From contig NZ_HE978574.1 in NCBI RefSeq assembly GCF_000311845.1, positions 238,737 to 302,736 on the forward strand: 64,000 nucleotides of DNA, in the 5' to 3' direction. A program made the translations under genes and the position numbers. This DNA is from Enorma massiliensis phI (GTDB taxonomy: Bacteria > Actinomycetota > Coriobacteriia > Coriobacteriales > Coriobacteriaceae). Shown piece by piece: positions 31,595-39,520 of the stretch (its first letter is position 1; the number at the start of each line of letters is the position of its first letter). The notes under the pieces were generated by a model. It saw only the letters and a program-made list of their open reading frames with translations, was not told where the DNA came from and searched no databases.

Positions 31595-34090
31595 ATGCGC
31601 GTTTCATATAACTGGCTGCAGGAGCTCATCGACGTTCCGGAGTCGCCGGAAGAGCTCGGCCGCGAATTCATCCGTACGGGCACTGAGGTTGAGGCCATCG
31701 ACATCGTGGGCGAATCGTTCGATCATGTCGTGACGGCGAAGGTCGTGTCTAAAGAGCCCCATCCGGATTCCGACCACATGTGGGTCACGATGGTCGATGT
31801 GGGGAACTATAACCTGGGGGAAGACGGCTCGCCCGAGCCGTTGCAGATTGTGTGCGGCGCTCAGAACTTCGAGCAGGGCGATCACATCGTGACCGCGCTG
31901 GTGGGGGCGGAGCTCCCCGGTGGCATCAAGATCAAGAAGAGCAAGCTGCGCGGTGTGGTGAGTTACGGCATGAACTGCTCGGCGCGCGAGCTTGGTCTTT
32001 CGGGTGATCATTCCGGCATCATGATTCTGCCCGCGGACGCGCCGGTGGGCGTGCCGTTTGCCGAGTATCGCGGCACGTCGGACACCGTGCTGGACTGCGA
32101 GATTACCCCGAATCGCCCGGACTGCCTCTCCATGGCGGGCATGGCCCGCGAGGTGGGAGCCATCTTCGATCGCGACACGCATGTCGAGCTGCCAACCATC
32201 AAGCAGGAGGTTGGGCGTCCGACGGCCGACGAGGTCTCGCTCGCCATCGCTGACGAGGGGCTGTGCAGCCGCTACGTGGCGCGCATTGTGCGCAACGTGA
32301 AGGTGGGGCCCTCGCCGGAGTGGATGGTCGAGCGCTTGGCGGCAGCCGGCGTGCGCTCCATCAACAACATCGTGGACATCACCAACTACGTGATGATGCT
32401 TACCGGCCAGCCCCTGCACGCCTTCGACCTCGACACCTTTGCCGAGCGCGACGGGCACCGCCGCGTGGTGGTGCGCGGGGCGCACGAGGGCGAGGTCTTC
32501 CAGACGCTTGACGGCGTTGAGCGCACGCTCGACGAAGGCATGGGCCTCATCACCGATGGCGAGCGCCCCGTGGCGCTGGCCGGCGTGATGGGCGGCATGG
32601 ATTCCGAGATTGAAGACGATACGCGTGACGTGCTCATCGAGAGCGCGTGCTTCGATGCGGGGCGCACGTCGCATACGAGCCGCGACCTGCAGCTCATTTC
32701 CGAGGCTTCGATTCGCTTCGAGCGCCAGGTAGACGAGGCGGGCTGCGTGGATGTGGCGAACATCACGGCCGCACTCATCGAGGAACTCGCGGGCGGCGAG
32801 GTCGCGCCGGGTTACGTGGACCTCTATCCTGCACCCAAGGTGCAGCCGGAGCTCGTGCTGCGCCAGGAGCGCGTCGACCTCATCTGCGGTGCCCAGATCT
32901 CGCCGGAGTTCATCGAGCGCGCGCTCACGCGGCTCGGCTGCACGGTGCGCGTGGACGCTGCGGGCGCGAGCGCGGCGGCCGCTGGTGGCGCCGGCACTGC
33001 GGGCGCGTTCCACGTGGTGCCGCCGAGCTTCCGTCCGGACCTCGAGCGCGAGATCGACCTCATTGAGGAGGTCCTGCGCCTTTGGGGCATGGACTGCGTG
33101 GAGGCGACCATTCCTGCAGCGAAGAATCACATCGGCGGCCTCACGCACGAGCAGCGTCTGCTTCGCCGCGTGGGCGCCATCTTGCGCTCCTGCGGGCTCA
33201 ACGAGACCACGACGTACTCGTTCGCCGCGCCCGGCGACCTGGAGAAGACTCGCATGAGCACCGAGGGCCGCGGCCTGCCGGTCGTCATCATGAACCCGCT
33301 CGTGGCCGAGCAGACCGAGATGCGTCGTTCGCTGCTTCCGGGTCTGTTGCAGTCGGTTGCCTACAACAACGCGCGCGGCACGGCCAACGTGCATCTGTAC
33401 GAGATGGGTACGCTCTTCTGCGGTCGCGAGAACGCGAGCCTGCCCAAGGAACGCCGTTCGCTCGCCGGCGTGCTGTCCGGCGCGTGGGGCGATGTGACGT
33501 GGAAGCAGAAATTCGCGCCGCTGCGTTTCTTTGATGGTAAGGGTGTGGTGGAAGAGCTGCTCGCTCAGCTCCGAGTCGAGAAGGTTCGGTTCCGCCCGGC
33601 CGAGGGCGACGGTTATGCCTTCCTGCAGCCGGGCCGCGGCGCCGAAGTGCTGGCGGGTGGTACCGTGCTCGGATGGGTGGGCGAGATTCACCCTGAGGTC
33701 CGCAATGCGTACGGCATCGATCTTCCGGTCGTGGCGTTTGAGCTGAACCTCGACGCGCTCATCACGTGCTCGCGCGACCAGCAGGCGTATCGCGACTTCT
33801 CGTCGTACCCGGCGGTCGAGATGGACCTCGCCATCGTGGTGGACGAGGGCGTTACCTGCGAGGATTTGGAGCGCCGCCTCCAGTCTGCCGGAGGCAAGCT
33901 CCTGCGCGGTGTGCGCCTCTTCGATGTGTACCGCGACGACAAGCGCGTGGGCGAGGGCAAGAAGTCGATGGCGTTCGCGCTTACGTATCGCGCCGACGAC
34001 CACACGCTTACCTCCGAAGAGGTCGAGAAGGTGCACCAGAAGCTCGTGACCAAGGTGTGCAAGGCTACCGGCGGCGAAGTCCGCGCTTAG
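31595..34090 (+). CDS. pheT: Phenylalanyl-tRNA synthetase beta subunit
   Basis: The 831-residue protein has full length for bacterial PheT. An EMAP-like tRNA-binding domain covers ~residues 40-155 (VVSKEPHPDSDHMWVTMVDVG). B3/B4 editing (residues ~210-390) and B5 (~405-480, with an Ala/Gly-rich insertion) come next, followed by the catalytic-like core. The C-terminal FDX-ACB anticodon-binding domain contains YPAVEMDLAIVVDEGV. AGAAGGAG precedes the start, 78 bases after pheS. A palindrome follows the stop codon. Confidence 0.96.
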   Translation: MRVSYNWLQELIDVPESPEELGREFIRTGTEVEAIDIVGESFDHVVTAKVVSKEPHPDSDHMWVTMVDVGNYNLGEDGSPEPLQIVCGAQNFEQGDHIVTALVGAELPGGIKIKKSKLRGVVSYGMNCSARELGLSGDHSGIMILPADAPVGVPFAEYRGTSDTVLDCEITPNRPDCLSMAGMAREVGAIFDRDTHVELPTIKQEVGRPTADEVSLAIADEGLCSRYVARIVRNVKVGPSPEWMVERLAAAGVRSINNIVDITNYVMMLTGQPLHAFDLDTFAERDGHRRVVVRGAHEGEVFQTLDGVERTLDEGMGLITDGERPVALAGVMGGMDSEIEDDTRDVLIESACFDAGRTSHTSRDLQLISEASIRFERQVDEAGCVDVANITAALIEELAGGEVAPGYVDLYPAPKVQPELVLRQERVDLICGAQISPEFIERALTRLGCTVRVDAAGASAAAAGGAGTAGAFHVVPPSFRPDLEREIDLIEEVLRLWGMDCVEATIPAAKNHIGGLTHEQRLLRRVGAILRSCGLNETTTYSFAAPGDLEKTRMSTEGRGLPVVIMNPLVAEQTEMRRSLLPGLLQSVAYNNARGTANVHLYEMGTLFCGRENASLPKERRSLAGVLSGAWGDVTWKQKFAPLRFFDGKGVVEELLAQLRVEKVRFRPAEGDGYAFLQPGRGAEVLAGGTVLGWVGEIHPEVRNAYGIDLPVVAFELNLDALITCSRDQQAYRDFSSYPAVEMDLAIVVDEGVTCEDLERRLQSAGGKLLRGVRLFDVYRDDKRVGEGKKSMAFALTYRADDHTLTSEEVEKVHQKLVTKVCKATGGEVRA

Positions 34091-34096
34091 CGCGTC

Positions 34097-34189
34097 TTTC
34101 CCAGGTGCCGCATCTTCGCCTCCAATCGTCGGTCGGCGCCCTTAGGCGTCCTCCCTCCTCTTTCAGGCGAACCTGCGGCACCTGGGAAA
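34097..34189. repeat. Inverted repeat after pheT (25-bp arms)
   Basis: TTTCCCAGGTGCCGCA (34097-34112) and TGCGGCACCTGGGAAA (34174-34189) are perfect inverted repeats. Including the adjoining TTCGCCT/AGGCGAA, the arms reach 25 bases with two mismatches. It begins six bases after the pheT stop. It lacks a T-run, so it is not a standard terminator. Confidence 0.85.
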
Positions 34190-34258
34190 CCCGCCGCAGG
34201 CCTTGTTCCAACCCCTGCGGTTTCGATGCAAGTGCAGCCGTATGAGCCCGTTCGGCCC

Positions 34259-34406
34259 TATACTTCTAGCGAGAACGATGTGCGCGCCGGGCGCCGGGCT
34301 TTCTGTAGCGAGTTTCCCGCAGCAGGTCGGCATCGCCGACCTGCGAGGACCACGAGCGAAAGAACTGCCCGGCGCCCTCCGAGAGCAAACAGCGATTGGA
34401 GCTCTT
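34259..34406 (+). promoter_or_regulatory. Promoter and structured leader of the PF00882-type gene
   Basis: A -10 box TATACT (34259-34264) is followed by a ~140-base leader. In it GGGCGCCGGGC (34289-34299) pairs perfectly with GCCCGGCGCCC (34367-34377), enclosing the 9-bp hairpin GCAGGTCGG/CCGACCTGC (34322-34344). The ribosome site GGAG lies 29 bases beyond the long stem. I do not recognise a known riboswitch class. Confidence 0.5.
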
Positions 34407-35246
34407 GTGCCAAGTTGGAACATCCATATTGCCCAGAGCGAGCAGCTCTTTTCCCGCAATGGCGCGGTCGCTTGCACCGTGCGGGACCGCAATGCCTTCC
34501 TGTTTGGTGCGCTCGTGCCGGACATCCCGGTGGGCTACATGGTCCCCGACGTGCGCGAGCCCATCGCGTATCGCATCACGCACTTCGCAACGCCCGAGCC
34601 CATCCCCAAGCCGCGCGAGCACGAGTTCTGGGCGGATTACGTCGCCCCCGCTGCAGAGCGCCTTGGTATCGTTGAGGGCCGCGTTCCCATTGCCGATGCC
34701 ATCGCTCCCGCTTCGATTGCTATCGAGCGCGAAACGGTCAATCGCATCCACTATCCCCAGCGCTACGAGGGCGTGACCATCAATCCCCCCAAGCAGGGGA
34801 GCCCTGCCGACGATGATTGCTCGCCTGCCTCACTTGAGCGCTCGGGCTTTGATCTCTTGCTTGGCGTATGGACACACCTTCTGGCCGATAACATTTGGAA
34901 TACGCGCGTCAACGAGTTTCTCGATGCGCTTGGCGATAAGCCCAGCGAACAGTTTCGCATTAAAAAGCAGGGAGATTTCGACTGGTTCGGCAAGACGCTG
35001 CCCATTACCTCGTTTCCTCGCGATACGCCGAGGCTCATTGCGGCTGCCGCAGCGTTTCCGCAGTACGAGCTCGACGAGCGCACGGTGCTTATGACCATCG
35101 GCGTCGCACATGAGATTGTCCGGGAGAACCAAGGCGCGCTCGACCACCCGCCCTATCGCCTGCTCACCAGCGAGTTCTTTTCGACCGTGTCCGCTGAGGT
35201 TGTCGAGACCACCGACCGACTCCTCGCCGAGCGGTTGCAACCATAG
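34407..35246 (+). CDS. Zinc-dependent phospholipase C-like (PF00882-type) protein
   Basis: I start at GTG 34407, giving VPSWNIHIAQSEQLF, because GGAG lies 6 bases upstream and the 68 codons before it look noncoding. The ~279-residue protein has Trp/His near its N-terminus (SWNIHIA), then FLFGALVPDIPVGYMVPD with an Asp, RITHFA, and LLLGVWTHLLADNIW with His and Asp. This is the spacing of metal ligands in the bacterial zinc-dependent phospholipase C/S1-P1 fold. No signal peptide is seen, unlike secreted toxins, so an intracellular phosphoesterase role is more likely. The substrate is unknown. Confidence 0.65.
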   Translation: MPSWNIHIAQSEQLFSRNGAVACTVRDRNAFLFGALVPDIPVGYMVPDVREPIAYRITHFATPEPIPKPREHEFWADYVAPAAERLGIVEGRVPIADAIAPASIAIERETVNRIHYPQRYEGVTINPPKQGSPADDDCSPASLERSGFDLLLGVWTHLLADNIWNTRVNEFLDALGDKPSEQFRIKKQGDFDWFGKTLPITSFPRDTPRLIAAAAAFPQYELDERTVLMTIGVAHEIVRENQGALDHPPYRLLTSEFFSTVSAEVVETTDRLLAERLQP

Positions 35247-35327
35247 GCTTGGAGCAGTCAGCGGTGTAAAACGCGTTCGCATGAAGCGCTTCCGGTGTCA
35301 AAAATCGATCCTCACGTCACGTTCCAC

Positions 35328-35472
35328 AAGTTCGAGGCTCGAGTCGGAAGGTTTTTGCGGATTTTCCGAGTAGCCACCCGTTTTCGGGAGCTGTTTCCTG
35401 CGGTTTTGTTGCCCGGGAGGGCGGGTCTACTCGGCGTTTCCCGAAAAACCTTCCGACTCGAGCCGCGAACTT
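35328..35472. repeat. 145-bp palindromic repeat flanking the DUF559 gene, left copy
   Basis: The arms are 35328-35356 (AAGTTCGAGGCTCGAGTCGG...) and 35444-35472, with one mismatch over 29 bases. The interior contains GTTTCCTGCGGTTTTGTT. The same element, in opposite orientation as judged by its interior, is at 36858-37000. The following ~280 bases up to the gene are clearly AT-richer than the surroundings and hold no convincing gene. Confidence 0.9.
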
Positions 35473-35753
35473 TTTTGATGTTGTGTGAGTTGGTGTTCTA
35501 TCGGAGTGTTGTCACGGCGTGTGCGAGGCGGGCGCTGCTGCCTGAGGTGCTGTCTAGGTTGTTTGTGGCGCATTATTTATGATGTAAATTGAATATATGG
35601 GACTGTCTACCCATGATTGTTTGCCATTTAGTGCATAGATAGCGCAGTGGCCATGTTCTGCGTGTTCAAGTTTTGGCCAGCAGTTTGTCAGCTGGAGCGG
35701 CAATATGTTGGGCACAGACCCAAGCAGGTTGGCGTTGCGGTTATGGTTTGAAC

Positions 35754-36818
35754 ATGAATATCGTGTTGTCACATAGCTCCGCATTCCGCTACTACCGCAC
35801 ACCGCCCGTGGTGTTGGCGCTGTACGGCGATTGCTACGGTATCGATGTGTCGCGGGAGCGTCGCCGTGCGCTCAGAGGTTCGGGTTCATTCGGCCCCCTT
35901 GACATACCGATTCACGTGCTCGTTCGCAGCAAGACTCATGTGAAGGCGACAAAAACTTGCATACCGCATATTTGGTCCGGTGAGATTGCCCCTGGAATGA
36001 TTCGCGCTACCGATCTAGGCTTTGCGGTCACATCGCCTGTGCTCACGATGCTGTGTCTTGCCGCAATGTCGCCTGTTGCACAGGTAACCATGATGCTCTA
36101 TGAGCTGATGGGATTGTTCGCGGTGTACCGTGCGCGCCATGGCGAGCGGGAGTACCTGCAGAAGCTCGTCGATACAGGCTCATTTCCTATCATCGATGGG
36201 TGGAAGCCGATGCTGGACAATAACGGGAACATTACCGATTTATGGGACCGACCTCCCCTCATTACCATCGATGAAGTCCAGCGCTTTTGCGATCAGTTTC
36301 GAGGCATGCGCGGCATTGGCCGGCTTCGCCAAGCTCTTGATGACGTATGGGGTGTGGCGCGCTCGCCGTTCGAGGTGCAGGCGGCAATGCTGCTTGGTCT
36401 TCCGAGGCGGAGGGGTGGCTACGGATTTGGCAGCTTTGAACTGAATAAAGCTATACGGCTTTCGGATGCGGCGCGCGCTATAGCGCGCCAACAGACGTGT
36501 TGCATCGATTTGTATGCAGAGGGGCCAGAGGGTCTCCCGCCCATAGCCATTGAATGTCAAGGAGCAGGTTATCACGGTGGGTCAGAGCGGAATGCAATGG
36601 ACGATAACCGAGCGCTGGCGTTGCAAAGTATGGGTTTAACGGTGGTGCGCTTACGATACGAGCAGATTGCCGATCCCTGGCGGCTTCAGCAGGTTGCAAG
36701 CTTTCTGCTGGGAAAACACGGGCGAGTGTGGGCACCAAAAACGGAGCGTCTCGAGCAGAAGGAGCGAGAACTGCGCGCCGACGTGCTCACGGATTGGTGG
36801 CGGCTTGGTTCTGCCTGA
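35754..36818 (+). CDS. DUF559/Vsr-like putative endonuclease with an N-terminal regulator-like region
   Basis: This 354-residue protein starts MNIVLSHSSAFRYYRTPPVV. The N-terminal ~250 residues resemble the AbiEi-like region that often precedes DUF559 domains in Actinobacteria. The C-terminal ~110 residues carry a PD-(D/E)XK-type core: IDLYAEG, then IAIECQGAGYHGG, then MDDNRALALQSMGLTVVRL. The acidic residues Asp, Glu (in IECQ) and Asp are in place, with Gln instead of Lys. No strong ribosome site precedes ATG 35754. The upstream AT-rich stretch and the flanking inverted repeats suggest acquisition as a unit. Function is unproven: nuclease, or abortive-infection/antitoxin-like. Confidence 0.6.
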   Translation: MNIVLSHSSAFRYYRTPPVVLALYGDCYGIDVSRERRRALRGSGSFGPLDIPIHVLVRSKTHVKATKTCIPHIWSGEIAPGMIRATDLGFAVTSPVLTMLCLAAMSPVAQVTMMLYELMGLFAVYRARHGEREYLQKLVDTGSFPIIDGWKPMLDNNGNITDLWDRPPLITIDEVQRFCDQFRGMRGIGRLRQALDDVWGVARSPFEVQAAMLLGLPRRRGGYGFGSFELNKAIRLSDAARAIARQQTCCIDLYAEGPEGLPPIAIECQGAGYHGGSERNAMDDNRALALQSMGLTVVRLRYEQIADPWRLQQVASFLLGKHGRVWAPKTERLEQKERELRADVLTDWWRLGSA

Positions 36819-36857
36819 TTATGGGGGCTCACGCTTGCCGGGAGAGACGGGGCGGAA

Positions 36858-37000
36858 AAGTTCAAGGCTCGAGTCGGAAGGTTTTTCGGGATCGGTGAGT
36901 AGACCGGTCTTGGGAGGTAACAAAACCGCAGGAAACAACTCCCGAAAACAGTTGTCTACTTGGAAGGTTGGCAAAAAACTTCCGACTCGAGCCTCGAACT
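36858..37000. repeat. 143-bp palindromic repeat flanking the DUF559 gene, right copy (reversed)
   Basis: The left arm begins AAGTTCAAGGCTCGAGTCGG at 36858 and the right arm ends CGAGCCTCGAACT at 37000. The interior carries AACAAAACCGCAGGAAAC, the reverse complement of the left copy's interior, so the copies face each other. The remaining ~200 bases to the pyk terminator show no gene. Confidence 0.9.
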
Positions 37001-37198
37001 GCATTCCGGGTACCAAACACGGGCTTATAGGCCTCGGCAGGGCTGCCGCGGGGGGCGTGGCGTGGTGGGCATGGGAGAGAGCTGCGGGGGCGTGGAGCGT
37101 GAGAGAGCCGTAGAAGCGTGACGCGGGAGGTCGGCGTCGGCGAACGGCGCGGAGACAGCGCGTTAATGTGGGAAAACGCAACGTGCATGAGGCATACG

Positions 37199-37230
37199 AA
37201 AAGGGCCGCAGGCATGCCTGCGGCCCTTTG
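37199..37230 (-). terminator. Terminator of pyk
   Basis: On the minus strand, AAGGGCCGCAGGC pairs perfectly with GCCTGCGGCCCTT and is followed by TTCGTATG. It lies 38 bases past the pyk stop. Confidence 0.8.
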
Positions 37231-37267
37231 AGAAGCGTGATGCTTGCTGGTGCAATGTTCTAGCTGC

Positions 37268-38737
37268 TTAGCGCACCTGAGCGACGTAGACCACGTTCGT
37301 GGAGCTGCGCTTCCCATCGCCGATGGTGGAGTCGACGGCGGTCTTGGGGTCGCCGACGGTCACGACGGCAACATCGCCGGCGTCCACGTAGCCGCGCTCC
37401 TTAGCGCAGTCGATGGCCTTCGCCACGGTGTCGTCCACGCTGCCCTGCGTAATGGCGGCAAGGTGCGGCTCGATACCCCAGTACATGAGCATCTTCTGCA
37501 CGGCCCACTGGTGGCGCGAGAAAGCGACAACGGGCGTGCTCGGGCGGAAGTGCGAGATGAGGCGCGCGGTGCGGCCGGTGGTGGTGGGAACAACGATGCA
37601 CTTGGCGCCCACGGTCGTGGCCATGTTCACGGCGGAGAGGCCCACGACGTTGTTGATCACGCGCGTGCTCTGGCTGCCCTCGGGCACCTTGAGCTCGGCG
37701 TGCGCCCCCAGGTACTGCTCGGTCTCATGCGCGATGCTCGCCTGCATGCGAACGGCCTCGACCGGGTACTTGCCGGCGGCGGACTCGCCGGAGAGCATCA
37801 CGGCGTCGGTGCCGTCATAGATGGCGTTGGCGACGTCGGCGACCTCGGCGCGGGTCGGACGCGGGTTGCGGATCATGGAGTCGAGCATCTGCGTGGCGGT
37901 GATGACCGGCTTGTACGCGGCGTTGCACTTCTTGATCATCTTCTTCTGCAGGTGCGGGACGAGCTCGGGCTCGATCTCGATACCCAGGTCACCGCGGGCG
38001 ATCATGATGCCGTCGGAAGCCTTGAGGATCTCGTCGAAGTTCTGGACGCCCAGGGCGCACTCGATCTTTGGGAAGATGCCCACGTGCTCGCCGCCGTTCT
38101 CACGGCAGAGCTCGCGGATCTCGCGCACGGCGGCGCCGTTGCGGATGAAGGAGGCGGCGATGTAATCGATGCCCTCCTTCAGGCCGAAGAGGATGTCCTG
38201 GCGGTCGCGCTCGGTGATGGCGGGCAGGCCGATCTCGACGTTGGGCAGGTTCACGCCCTTGCGCTCGCCGATCTCGCCGTCGTTCTTGACGACGCAGTGC
38301 ATGTCCTGGCCGTCGACGCTCTCGACGACGAGCTCGACGATGCCGTCGTCGATGAGGATGCGGGAGCCGGGCTCGACCTCGTTGGGGAGGTTGAGGTAGT
38401 CGAGCGAGATGTGGCTGGCGTCACCGAGGAAGTCCTCAGAGGTGGGGGCGGCGGTGACGACGATCTTCTCGCCGGTCTTGACGGTGACCTTCTGATGGTC
38501 CTTGAGCAGGCCGGTGCGGACCTCGGGTCCCTTGGTGTCAAGCAGGATGCCGATCGTCATGTCGAGCTCGGCGGCGATGCGACGGACGCGCTCGATGCGG
38601 CCGTGATGCTCCTCATACGAGCCATGGGAGAAGTTGAAGCGGGCGACGTTCATGCCCGCCTTCATCATCTCGCGCAACGTCTCGTCGTTGTCGCAGGCAG
38701 GGCCCATCGTGCAGACAATTTTCGTGCGTTTATACAT
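37268..38737 (-). CDS. pyk: Pyruvate kinase
   Basis: The 489-residue protein has MNVARFNFSHG, ILLDTKGPEVRTG, the metal-binding IKASDGIMIARGDLGIEIE segment and VITATQMLDSMI, all pyruvate kinase signatures, plus a C-terminal allosteric domain (~residues 355-489). It makes ATP and pyruvate in the last step of glycolysis, the main energy route in this asaccharolytic-to-fermentative group. I use ATG 38737 with GGAGGA upstream; a TTG at 38749 is also open. It is monocistronic, with a strong terminator. Confidence 0.96.
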   Translation of the reverse strand: MYKRTKIVCTMGPACDNDETLREMMKAGMNVARFNFSHGSYEEHHGRIERVRRIAAELDMTIGILLDTKGPEVRTGLLKDHQKVTVKTGEKIVVTAAPTSEDFLGDASHISLDYLNLPNEVEPGSRILIDDGIVELVVESVDGQDMHCVVKNDGEIGERKGVNLPNVEIGLPAITERDRQDILFGLKEGIDYIAASFIRNGAAVREIRELCRENGGEHVGIFPKIECALGVQNFDEILKASDGIMIARGDLGIEIEPELVPHLQKKMIKKCNAAYKPVITATQMLDSMIRNPRPTRAEVADVANAIYDGTDAVMLSGESAAGKYPVEAVRMQASIAHETEQYLGAHAELKVPEGSQSTRVINNVVGLSAVNMATTVGAKCIVVPTTTGRTARLISHFRPSTPVVAFSRHQWAVQKMLMYWGIEPHLAAITQGSVDDTVAKAIDCAKERGYVDAGDVAVVTVGDPKTAVDSTIGDGKRSSTNVVYVAQVR

Positions 38738-39120
38738 GCAGTCCTCCAATTACACACTGCGTTTACGGGTCTTCTCATTCAGCGGTGCATTATAGGTGAA
38801 CTGGCCGGAAAGATAGCCGCTCATCGAAGAAAAACAGCCGATTACCGAATCTGCATTACATAACACAAATACGGGGATTATATTTCGCGCTTTTTGCTGA
38901 AGAGGTCGGATGCCGGCGAAGGTGAGCTGCGCGGAATGCCGGACGGAGTGTCGGACGATGGCGGGTTGGGCGCCCCGGCGTTGCCGTGCGGAGCCGAGCT
39001 GGGCGCTCCGGCGGGGCCGGGCGAAACCCGGATGCTCCCGCCGATTTTGGGCGATATTTGGACATGCGATTCGTTGTCGGGCGATAAATGGACGTTTTGG
39101 GGCCCAGGAATGTCCAAAAG
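38738..39120. other. Noncoding stretch between pyk promoter and minisatellite
   Basis: The first ~140 bases are AT-richer and should hold the pyk promoter. Beyond 38890 the sequence is GC-rich and open in several frames on both strands, without ribosome sites or family resemblance. Two related units, GGGCGATATTTGGACATG (about 39049) and GGGCGATAAATGGACGTT (about 39079), keep a 30-base spacing and lead into the tandem array. Confidence 0.5.
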
Positions 39121-39330
39121 CCGCCCGATAACGCCGCGAGCGTCCGAAAGCCGCCCGATAACGCTGCTGGTGGAAGAATGTCGCCCGGCAACGTGGCGTT
39201 TGGCGGGACATCGCCCGGCAACGGCGCGGTCGTCCGCGAGTCGCCCGGCAGCGGCGCGATCGTCCCCGAGTCGCCCGGCAGCGGCGCGCGCGGCAGAATG
39301 TCGCCCGGCAACGCCGCATCCAGCAGAGCG
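39121..39330. repeat. 30-bp minisatellite, seven units
   Basis: Seven units start at 39121, 39151, 39181, 39211, 39241, 39271 and 39301. Each opens with (C/T)CGCCCG(A/G)(T/C)A(A/G)CG and keeps an exact 30-base period. Unit bodies vary, and there are no unrelated spacers. Because 30 is a multiple of three, frames stay open on both strands (for example a repeated SPGNGAVVRE-like decapeptide on plus), but no start signal supports translation. Confidence 0.95.
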
Positions 39331-39520
39331 CTGCTCGAAAAACGCCGCCACTGAGGTAAGCGGCAGAAACCCGAGCTTCTGGGCCTTGTGGCCCGCGCGC
39401 TTGGGTAAAATAGAAGCTTGCATGACGAGCCCTTGCCTCCGGGAATTACGATTGGGCGTTGTGTAGGTATAGGGGGTGCCCCGGGCACCCAGAGTTCAGA
39501 CGTACCAGGAGGGATACAGT

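Noticed and set aside
31604-34036. 810-codon minus-strand open frame opposite pheT
   Set aside because: Antisense shadow of pheT; His/Arg/Ala-rich and without recognisable domains.
34203-34406. N-terminal extension of the PF00882-type protein
   Set aside because: The DNA forms a structured leader with a promoter inside it, and the family N-terminus starts at the GTG with a good ribosome site.
39121-39330. Possible CRISPR array (seven regular units)
   Set aside because: Units adjoin directly, with gradual divergence rather than constant repeats and unique spacers.
38750-39488. Overlapping minus- and plus-strand open frames across the 30-bp minisatellite
   Set aside because: A repeat period divisible by three keeps several frames open; none has a ribosome site or family resemblance, and both strands score alike.
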